Shown here piece by piece: positions 60,301 through 64,000 of a DNA stretch of 64,000 nt. A program made the translations under genes and the position numbers. Source of the DNA: a virus. The stretch spans positions 1 to 64,000 of the IMG/VR virus record IMGVR_UViG_3300021090_000723; one strand, 5' to 3'. The notes below the pieces were generated by a model. The model saw nothing but the letters and a program-made list of their open reading frames with translations. It did no database searches and was not told the DNA's origin. Every line of letters starts with the position of its first letter. Position 1 is the stretch's first letter.

Positions 60301-63300
60301 GGGAGAGCGTGCCGTTGACGCTTGCGAGCAGGGCGCGCGCACTCTGACCGGCGGCCAGCAGCGCCTTCTTCTCGGCCTGGAGCGGCTTGACCTTGTCGGA
60401 CAACTCCATCGAGTTGATCGTGCCCTCGCGGTTCCGCTTCACCAGCGCCTCGATCTCCTTGTCGATCGCCGGGACCCGGACGCCGCCTGCGCGCAGGTTG
60501 AAGTCGAGCGCATGGCCCCATTCGTGCGACAGGGACCCGTCGCCCTTGGTCTTGGTCAGGTTGATGACGTTGGTGTCTGGCTCGTAGTGAGCGGAGCCGA
60601 ACCCAGATCCGCGCGAGCCGAACGCCAGGCCCAGCTTACCGCCGATGGAGATTGCCTTCGCTGGCACACCCATTATCTCGGCGAAGTCCATGAGCGCGTC
60701 GTAGGCGGCGTTGACGTGCGCCTGGCCCTCGCGGCCGGTGACCCAGTTCCCGAACTCGACGCCGCGGAAGCCGAAGGTCTTGCGGAAGTCCTCGGCCTTG
60801 ACGTTCTTGCCCGCCTTCCGGCGCTCGGGCAGGCCCGGGCGCGTGATGTCCTCGATCCGGATGCTCGGCCGCACGAGGGGCGTGGCGCGTGTCGGCATCG
60901 TGTTGTCGTCGCGGAAGTGGGGCAGGCCTTCGTCCAGGCGCCACAGGTTCGGCCACGAATAGTGGTGCAGGTACGGCCGCAACGTCTTCTGCGCCCAGTC
61001 CGTGGCGATGACGCGCGCCGACATGCCTTCCGGGCGCTGGACCTCTTTGACGATCAGGCGCTTGAGCGCGGCGTGGATGTCCTCGACGTTCTTCGCGCCG
61101 GCGAGCGCATCGCCCAGGATCTCCATCGCGCCGATGTATTCGGCGGCGTTCTCCAGGATGGTCTCGCGCTTCTCCTCCCAGCGCTTCTCCAGCGTCTTTC
61201 TGAACGGCGTGCGCCATTTGCCACGGCCGCCGCCCTGGTTCTTACCCTCCTGCTCGGTGAAGGTGACGAACGAGCGGGAGACGAAGTCGGCGAAGACGTG
61301 GGCGCCGGTCGTGGCGTCAGCCGCCAGGCGGGAGCGGAGGTCCCGCGCGTCCAGAGCCTGCTCGAGCATCTTGTCCAGATCCTCGATCTTCTCGACCTTG
61401 GCTTTGGCCTGGGCGCGCTTGCCCGCCATGGCCTCGCCCACGTCCGTCATCTTCGGCATGGGCGCGCGGCGGTCGGTGACCGGCTTCCTTGGTTCTTTGA
61501 CCGGCCTCTTCTCGGGCGCCTCGATTGTTTCACGTGAAACATCAACGGCCTGGGGCAGAATCGCGGTGGTCGTGTCGCCCTCTTCGATCCACCGTTTGAA
61601 GTCGGCCACGTTCATTTCGAGGCCGCCGTTCTTCCGGCGCTGCGGCCCCGAGCCGTCCGAGTACCCGGCGTCATAGACCGCGATGGCCTGCTCCGGGGTG
61701 TCGACCGCGGCGATGGCCTTGTGCTCATCGAACTTGCCGGTCTTCGGATCGTACTGATCGATGACGAAGACCTTGTCGCTCTTCAGGTTCGGTCCGAGGT
61801 AAATGTCCAGCTTTTCCTGCTGGTTAGGCGGGGCGTTCGGCTTCGCATCCGCACCGATCGAGCGCTTGATGTAGCCGTAGTCGGCCAGGATGTTGACGTT
61901 CGTCCAGATCGGCTTGCCGTCCTCGCCCTCGGGCCCAAGGCGATCCGTGCCCTTCGGCGTCTCGATAGTGATGTCCAGGCCGTTCCAGTTCTCGATGTGG
62001 CCCTTGGCGTAATTCCCAGCCTCGCGCTGCGCCTCGGTCGTCTCCTTGGCGACCGCGTCACGCGCCGGCTGGATGTCTTCCTCGGTCTCCGGACGCTTGA
62101 CGGGGTTGGTCTTGGTGCCTTCCGGCGCCCGGGCGACGTGCTTGATCTTCGCAAGCTGCTCTTTGGCGCTGGCGATGAGGCCGAGGGCGTCCCGCTTCGC
62201 AGAGTCGGGCCAGCTGCCCGACATTGCCCGCTCGACATAGCTGGTCACATAGGCCTTGGCTTCGTCCAGCGTGGCGAATTCGTTCGCGTGCGAGCCGCCC
62301 ATGCCGCCCGCTTGGCTGGTGATGTTGTACGAAATGCGCGGGACCGTGTAGCGGGCCTCCTGCGGGTCGTAGACGATCATAAACGCGAGGTTGCTGCTGC
62401 TCTTCTTCGCCTTGGCCGGGAGCAGTTTGCCGGTGTCGAGCACCACTTCGCCGCGCTCCATGACGGCCTCGTGCTCGTCCCGGGCGACCTTCTCGCGCGC
62501 CCTCCGGGCGTCGTGCTCGGCATCCTCGGCGGCGCGCTGGCTTTTGGCTTCCTTGGCGATCGTCGGCCACTTGTACTCAAGGTCGGACTGCTCGGCCTTC
62601 GCCTTCGCGATGTCCACTTTGTAGCGCTCGATCTGGCTCTTCCACGTGTCGAGGTTGATCTTGGATGGCTTCTTCGGTCCCGCCAGGGCCTCGTCCATGC
62701 GCTTCTGCGTCTCGGCCATGTTGTGCTGGTAGGCCGAGAGGTGGAATTCGCGCTGGCGGTAGTCGTCCAGATCCTGCGCCATCGGATGCTCGGGGGCTTC
62801 CGGCTGCTCGCGCTCCACCAGGTAGTCGCCAATGTCCTTGACCAGGTCCGGGAACTTCTTGCCGTACCACTCCAGGCGCAGGCCCTTGGCCGCGGCGCGC
62901 GCGGCGTAGATCGACTTGTCCCAGCCCGGCTCCGGGGTGAAGCGCTCTTCCTGCGCCTCTTCCTCGGCGCGATCGGCCTCCATCTGGACGATCTCGTCCG
63001 TGGTGGGCTCCATCACGTCTTCGCCGGACTTCTCGCCGGGCGCGAGTTCGCGCGCTGGCGGGGTTATGAGACCAGGCAGCGGCTCAACGGGACCTTCGCC
63101 TTCGCGTTGCGCCATGCGCCGGGCTTCATCGGCGCGCTCATCGGCAATGCGCGTTTCCAGCGCCGCGCGCATCAGCCCGGTTTTGGTGTCGTAGTTCCGG
63201 AGGATGTGCTCCTGGAACACATCGGCGGCTTCCACGCCGAACGAGTCGGCATAGGCGCCCCACCAGTTCACGAATTCCTCAGGGGCGGCGGTGAAGGCCT

Positions 63301-63958
63301 CCTTGGCCTCTTTATCGAGCCGGTCCTTGGCCTTGGCGTTCTTCGGCGGCTTGCCGGTGGCGGGATCGTTGCCCGAGTCGATGTAGGCCTGCGCCGCGCG
63401 CAGCTGGTTGATGGGCTCTTCGAAGTGCCGCAACGCCTCATCGTGGAAGGCGCGCAGCGTTTCGGTGCGCTCTTCCGGCGTCTCGGCCGGGTTCTCGTCC
63501 CAGAAGCCGGGGCGTCCGGCTTCGCGCAGCGCTTCATCCGCAGGCTCGGGGAACGTCTTCTTGAAGTCGAAGGGCAGTCGTTTGCCGCTCGACTTCTTGC
63601 CCTTTTCCTTGGCGAGATCGGCGGCCTCGCGCTCGATCTGGGCCATTTCCGCCTCGACGTCCTGGGCGGGCTTGGTGCCCGGCACGGTGAACGTCTCCTT
63701 GGGCGGCGTCTCCCTGATCCATTCCTCACTAGGCTCACCTGGCGGCTGGGTGAGATCGGCGCGCTTGACGTCGCCGGTCTTCACGTTGTGCCAGCCGATC
63801 TGGTTGTCCTCTTCGTCGAAGAGCGCTTGCCAGTCCTTGCCACGGGGCTTGGGCGGCATTTCTGCCTTCGGCGGCTGGGTTGGTGGCTTGGGCGGTGGCT
63901 CTGGAGCCTGTTCGGCCGCACCCGCTGGCGGCTCTCCTGGCGCGCCTGGGCGCTCCAT
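48365..63958 (-). CDS. giant polyvalent protein (methylase, helicase, proteases, LPD domains), 5' end open
   Basis: At least 5197 aa; the frame stays open past 63958 to the window edge, so the start is unknown. Domains in order: Pro-rich N-terminus; inorganic-pyrophosphatase-like domain (~685-800, YGYIKRSIGADAK); LPD1-type zincin with HEWGH at 1145-1149; Gly/Pro-rich linker (~1400-1500); N6-adenine methylase, motif I LEPGMGIGNF (~1627) and NVPF (1691-1694); SF2 helicase with GAGKT (2323-2327), DEAH (2486-2489) and REGRIERQGN (~2820); JAMM-like HNH..S..D (3251-3263); zincin HEVIH (3533-3537); a FIEEIQSDWHQKG domain (~3960); LPD38-like C-terminus (~4400-5197). Polyvalent proteins are known to be packaged and injected to protect incoming DNA. 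The lysis genes follow. Confidence 0.93.
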   Translation of the reverse strand: MERPGAPGEPPAGAAEQAPEPPPKPPTQPPKAEMPPKPRGKDWQALFDEEDNQIGWHNVKTGDVKRADLTQPPGEPSEEWIRETPPKETFTVPGTKPAQDVEAEMAQIEREAADLAKEKGKKSSGKRLPFDFKKTFPEPADEALREAGRPGFWDENPAETPEERTETLRAFHDEALRHFEEPINQLRAAQAYIDSGNDPATGKPPKNAKAKDRLDKEAKEAFTAAPEEFVNWWGAYADSFGVEAADVFQEHILRNYDTKTGLMRAALETRIADERADEARRMAQREGEGPVEPLPGLITPPARELAPGEKSGEDVMEPTTDEIVQMEADRAEEEAQEERFTPEPGWDKSIYAARAAAKGLRLEWYGKKFPDLVKDIGDYLVEREQPEAPEHPMAQDLDDYRQREFHLSAYQHNMAETQKRMDEALAGPKKPSKINLDTWKSQIERYKVDIAKAKAEQSDLEYKWPTIAKEAKSQRAAEDAEHDARRAREKVARDEHEAVMERGEVVLDTGKLLPAKAKKSSSNLAFMIVYDPQEARYTVPRISYNITSQAGGMGGSHANEFATLDEAKAYVTSYVERAMSGSWPDSAKRDALGLIASAKEQLAKIKHVARAPEGTKTNPVKRPETEEDIQPARDAVAKETTEAQREAGNYAKGHIENWNGLDITIETPKGTDRLGPEGEDGKPIWTNVNILADYGYIKRSIGADAKPNAPPNQQEKLDIYLGPNLKSDKVFVIDQYDPKTGKFDEHKAIAAVDTPEQAIAVYDAGYSDGSGPQRRKNGGLEMNVADFKRWIEEGDTTTAILPQAVDVSRETIEAPEKRPVKEPRKPVTDRRAPMPKMTDVGEAMAGKRAQAKAKVEKIEDLDKMLEQALDARDLRSRLAADATTGAHVFADFVSRSFVTFTEQEGKNQGGGRGKWRTPFRKTLEKRWEEKRETILENAAEYIGAMEILGDALAGAKNVEDIHAALKRLIVKEVQRPEGMSARVIATDWAQKTLRPYLHHYSWPNLWRLDEGLPHFRDDNTMPTRATPLVRPSIRIEDITRPGLPERRKAGKNVKAEDFRKTFGFRGVEFGNWVTGREGQAHVNAAYDALMDFAEIMGVPAKAISIGGKLGLAFGSRGSGFGSAHYEPDTNVINLTKTKGDGSLSHEWGHALDFNLRAGGVRVPAIDKEIEALVKRNREGTINSMELSDKVKPLQAEKKALLAAGQSARALLASVNGTLSHTWDVEGAIKMVDNLLTGRSHIRGRQGLGPLKTAEQYVDHLWQNEGWSAKLTTKFKRNAQELGKYWVRPEELWARSFESFIYDELAAKGQTSPYLVNGWVAEGQTTKEAGYRGTPYPAEEERANFALMWRGLLDQLEWNEDGSLKEKTYTPLPDSKQAVEEALKKIDIPKRWAELEREKRAKGQPGKLPEQGGRAPAGAPTTGVRGPEGGGEAGAEGPGPIGIDSELGQQPTSASEPGRASGETDQAGAERPPDGGVGRPEGVSPDEREGSLGDRAKRGIRGLNFRIAEDADYATGSPAQRIVKNIEAIRVALDLEKGGQLASREDQEQLAHYVGWGATGLAKIFDEGRGLDYGLIPYREQLKAMLTPEQFASARATTINAHYTSQDVVRGIWDGVTELGFTGSGNVLEPGMGIGNFMGMRPKGSDPKFIGVELDDVTGKIARALYPEARIFVQGFEDTALPEDSVDLVIGNVPFGDIRPADKMYNKGRPLSLHNYFIFKSLKLVKPGGVLALVTSRYTMDSQDKTARTMIRDAGGDLIGAIRLPNTAFKENAGTQVVTDILFIRKRKEGEPAGKPDWLEAKEFRVGTSPATVNQYFKDNPNMILGTNAVTRGMYREDEYTVTGTATGLREKIANAVQAMMEKSALRFDPEAGDVDTYDDLAPPPDTVKDNAFFERDGKLFQRVLQSSVPVELSDGQAGRVRLLIRLRDKAREILTAQRGEWEGKGTAPWVAPQKELGKLYAQFVKAFGYINQVQISRRTMPDGEVREYRRYPNMLAFRDDPDAALVSALERFDEEKNEGIKGPIFTDRVVEPTREILRVNTPDEALIASMNMKGIVDVPYMAKILGRQPSTFLNELKGRIFKNPATGAYEPSEVYLSGNVRGKLAFARDAAKGEPEWAENVKALEVVQPVDLKPSQIAVRMGTPWIPNSDVEGFISELLETEAIVEYVPKEATWHVRIAQEGTAPNTQTWSVNWTTSRAEGKSIARRGIDLIRDALNQKSTVISWQDSEGKTHTDMNATIVAQEKQNDIKERFSKWIWKDPERGARLSRFYNDNFNNLRVATFNGDHLTLPGSSSTIELRSTQKKAVWRYLVSGNTLLDHLVGAGKTFTAIAAAMEAKRIGLLSKPLFSVPNHMLEQFSREFMQLYPNASILVADERAFAGDNRRRFVARAAAGNWDAIIMTHSSFERVGMSAKFQADYIRDEIAEYADLIRAARETDTGGRSPTVKQLEAAKKRREEKLRELMQAKDKDRGLSFEEMGVDGIFVDEAHLFKNLEFATKITNMNPPSSQRAFDLYLKTKYIDKMTPGRGLMFMTGTPISNSMAEMYTMQRYLQPRGLAERGLSHFDAWASTFGDTVTQAEITPEGGKAMLKTRFARFRNIPELISMYRQFSDLVSKDDLIATGQVKLPKISGGGPKTIIVPASDALKAYIAEIGERAEAVRKREVTPDEDNMLLISTDGRKASLDLRVVDPAARKEKVRKASEVASNAARIYKAGAKEKHTQIIFCDMSVPSNVAYSIYRDIKEELVKKGVNANDVAFVQDANTDQKKANLFADVRAGRKRILLGSTEKMGIGTNVQDRLKALHHVDPSWRPSDIEQREGRIERQGNTNEEIDLFRYVTEGSFDAYMWQTVERKARFINQIKRGDPSVREAEDIDEQVLSFAEAKALAAGNPLILDKAKADSDVDRLSRLRGAHYDNIHEMEWQIHRLPGEIAGMEEARGRVKADHAAYLERKDKPHYTILGTVYEKRVDASKALADIIEKAWNLQKSKNEAQGRKRNAEIEDIPIGKMYGFPISVEVDGYYQPQAVIHGKMTDKVELDLQSLKLGAISRIENFFKSRPGEIDYRQAKIDTAKKKLVDFKELVKVPFEREDQYQAALKRQRKIDQALGLIEADPQPVAGAPEPDLPPRRSAGFILSEAPGEGLGLAPPARPPRDEGMLARRIVEGNSDLADDLGKFVAKKKAKTPAAVNVAIGDWLRAFGERTKTEAAVAYDPATQTVIAAETSGKDTYVNLRGKIEDALSKPDARIVFHHNHTMPYGLSFADLTLLDLPGLDWMIAHTTEGQWHAARLTPETRRAFADLDLTLWSSPSDILNKMLQESQNAQGRVGRSLIRERGLDRNLAVANFSHNFAVGLARAGLIDYRSSVVVPESLAATFDTMAQAGAEAIASPLKAIGVVNVSDRGTAPTQFADGIAEILGEDQGLAVEPRGGAGEGARPEGVGRGLERLRLPQAPPVIETGDGVTFTFSPEFEAKREQLAADLRAYLVNRNLPLAVRVADAIADPEGHEADGHFDITKNLITIALDTKDPFGTITHEVIHGLRNLGFFTKSEWATLEAAAKDKWKRTFDIVGKYYKPDVQTEETIAFAAQNYEPSNEFAKAGLATKVLQRVRNFFEGLRNFFRGRGFQTPEDIFKRIESGRIGKRGKAGPTRSEAKFALKPQPPAPFFSTLARTIEASKQEKASGIQWQAFIKNARGITKDETEWTGVNEWLESQQGPVTKQALLDFIRENNVQIEEVEKGRAPGDDEGPYPENIEDWLPDEERTIQPEGQRYYSEMAFDADDASVTFHYDQRGVVTRVNAIRAGRELGDFGDFIEAREAIHRDAGIVAEGGATKFESQTLPGGENYRELLLTLPQIGVPFDPAKVRIERNRRSTTQGDVTVFYGDHKVGTWDDPIVLNSVTKKYEGPNDAHWIDVMRRRYPGDRSLAIDALSGQFRSGHFDEANILAHVRFKDRADADGKRVLFIEEIQSDWHQKGRRQGYSVKETRSPVFSIFDDQGELVGTRPTLDQAQEFIRDKHGRRPAWNRDDQAPMDTTNWTIKEGEAIEKRTGVPDAPFKSTWHEIALKRMLRYAAENGYDRLAWTTGAQQAERYNLAKHVNSLRLTDNVSGGIGRPRMDGPFERGHLIAYGKRNEEAINRQIESRDDLAELVGAELADKLLAVTPVEGRSAGLGVRVREISGLDLTVGGEGMKGFYDRIVPQFLNRYAKKWDAKVGTTKIDTGKESEPSWTVAETHPQKKQGVIDVHSLDVTPAMRESVMEGQGLFARRMPPGANAFTMFTDSPQPSVVDYLRNSNLSLMERLKGAASLSAINASFDKWRVGFQDRYLKVARMQAAIEQMLGRPLTEEENAYLAEELSSGRKGAKLEDLFERQIRPLVLAMHERGISREELETFLYARHAPERNARINEINPKFREEGIAGSGMSDEDARGIMDEVDKTGRRADFDALAGMVDDVLAFALNTRVEAGLMSEEQAEAWRATYRDYVPLRGVAELDPEVEADRPRPGKGFDVKGKESHRAFGRQSPARDILAYAFMQAEEAIIRGENNRIGNAIYELAKAAPNENFWKVDKVAMRPVWIKARQEVQYWPVRRILAEDAPYTLSTKIDGQEHRITFNRNNPVARDLAQGLKGLGQDQISLLIRNFGAINRILSHVNTTLNPEFVITNAFRDAQTALSNIQAHGDIKGITKGTVKDYRKALVASSRSAFKAEPGKTLMPWMAKDQAEWDRWAQEFRENGGRVYFNQMEDVLELRKRLDGQMREIGTSKLNPIMAMKTLGRIIENTNIGVENAIRLSAYKNARERGFTPAKAASLAKNLTVNFNRRGSWGPLMNSLYLFYNASIQGTATLLTAWKSPRVRKVAAFAVLTGFLLDFLNAFVSDEDDDGQLLYDKVTPFDKSRNLIVMTPSEGGVAAKIPLPYGYNIFYGVGRSIAEVMRGKDPLESAGNLAITIMDSFNPVGGAQNLLNMIAPTTMDPVVDLFMNKDYAGRPIAPEQSQYGPQVPNSQRYWNSVSPAYKAVTDFLSTASGGTGVEPGLIEISPEWLDYGFGVAWGAAGTFYERNFLDLPMKFADPTSTITFNDIPFVRRVVTSKPPWIDKATFYERINKIEQSRAYARDYQREGRRPEARGFVQENRAMLSLYNDANNARTELSEIRASRAQAKMALEQGRMARPRYNEQVRILNEAEERIIRMFNAEYLERTRRRP
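53620..53769 (-). CDS. nested small gene inside the giant ORF (49 aa)
   Basis: Same strand, different frame from the giant protein. ATG 53769 has TTGGAG seven bases upstream; stop TAA 53620-53622. MYLIEEPPPLSSPMALRRFL, ARTKDLPSSPEVEQARARAQ, KALEEALKD looks like a normal small helical phage protein. The giant protein's own frame here is a low-complexity linker (EPRGGAGEGARPEGVGRG), as expected if the nested gene is the constrained one. Main-frame residues about 3397-3446. Confidence 0.6.
   Translation of the reverse strand: MYLIEEPPPLSSPMALRRFLARTKDLPSSPEVEQARARAQKALEEALKD
59452..59763 (-). CDS. nested gene inside the giant ORF (103 aa)
   Basis: Same strand, different frame. GTG 59763 has AAAGGG six bases upstream; an ATG 21 codons earlier also exists. 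KVEGHLRVHRPQEFAGLKAE, GKLEQRVQDLSESIANWVNS, RRIKLERSALLMAESDALRE: balanced composition and amphipathic helices. It resembles small phage/plasmid proteins with HL..RP...LKA.GKLE. The giant protein in this stretch (about 1399-1502) is a Gly/Pro/Glu linker with no start codon from which a separate downstream gene could begin. Confidence 0.65.
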   Translation of the reverse strand: MQKVSPESYRSKVEGHLRVHRPQEFAGLKAEGKLEQRVQDLSESIANWVNSQLPQVSQDEPLERRIKLERSALLMAESDALREYLPMSEREASGIGPSGGYED

Positions 63959-64000
63959 CGTGGGCTCGACGCGCGGCTTTTCCGGCTCGCCCTCGCCCCG

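Noticed and set aside
1-64000. CRISPR array, insertion sequence, integrase or attachment site
   Set aside because: No regularly spaced repeats, transposase or recombinase motifs were seen on either strand.

Overview
This window is part of a tailed double-stranded DNA phage (class Caudoviricetes). It carries both terminase subunits, a DnaB-type helicase, a RecT/exonuclease recombination set, a lysis cassette and very dense, overlapping small genes. Several genes look alphaproteobacterial: an EcfG/ECF15-like sigma factor, a GcrA-like helix-turn-helix and a possible GapR-like protein. With the high GC content, this suggests an alphaproteobacterial host. That is inference; the host is not named by the sequence. 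I saw no tRNA, integrase, transposase or CRISPR array. The capsid and tail genes must lie outside the window.

Region 1 (1-32.5 kb, minus strand). One long array of mostly 40-250 codon genes is chained by 1-4 bp stop/start overlaps (ATGA, GTGA, TGATG). It ends, in the transcription direction, with the terminase large subunit (interrupted by a class-3-type intein in its Walker A loop) and further small genes. From its upstream end (32.5 kb) it encodes an Xre regulator, a RuvC-like protein, a double winged-helix regulator, a sigma factor, a DNA adenine methyltransferase-like protein, a GcrA-like fusion, a ProQ/FinO RNA chaperone, the DnaB helicase, a winged-helix replication protein, ASCH-domain proteins, a ParB-like protein, a DUF5131 protein, an acyl carrier protein and terminase small subunit. 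Promoter-like sites lie at 20.1 and 32.5 kb. The leader of proQ at 26.8 kb contains a 10-bp inverted repeat.

Region 2 (32.6-45.9 kb, plus strand). A divergent operon encodes a 5'-3' exonuclease, a coiled-coil protein, RecT and a DUF1367-like protein (DNA recombination), an Xre regulator, a ParB-like protein and an HNH endonuclease. It continues with a Prs-NadV pair (NAD+ resynthesis, of the type known to counter NAD+-depleting defence), a HerA-like ATPase and small zinc-binding proteins. A short leader ORF and a perfect 10-bp hairpin precede its last gene.

Region 3 (45.9-64 kb, minus strand). A giant polyvalent protein of at least 5197 residues runs off the right edge. It combines an inorganic-pyrophosphatase-like domain, two HExxH zincin-like domains, an N6-adenine methyltransferase, an SF2 helicase, a JAMM-like domain and LPD38-like repeats. 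It is followed by an endolysin (TIGR02594/CHAP-like), a holin candidate, an i-spanin/o-spanin pair and small membrane proteins. Two compositionally ordinary small genes with good ribosome binding sites (59452-59763 and 53620-53769) are nested in another frame, exactly inside low-complexity linkers of the giant protein. I consider these overprinted genes the least expected feature of the window.
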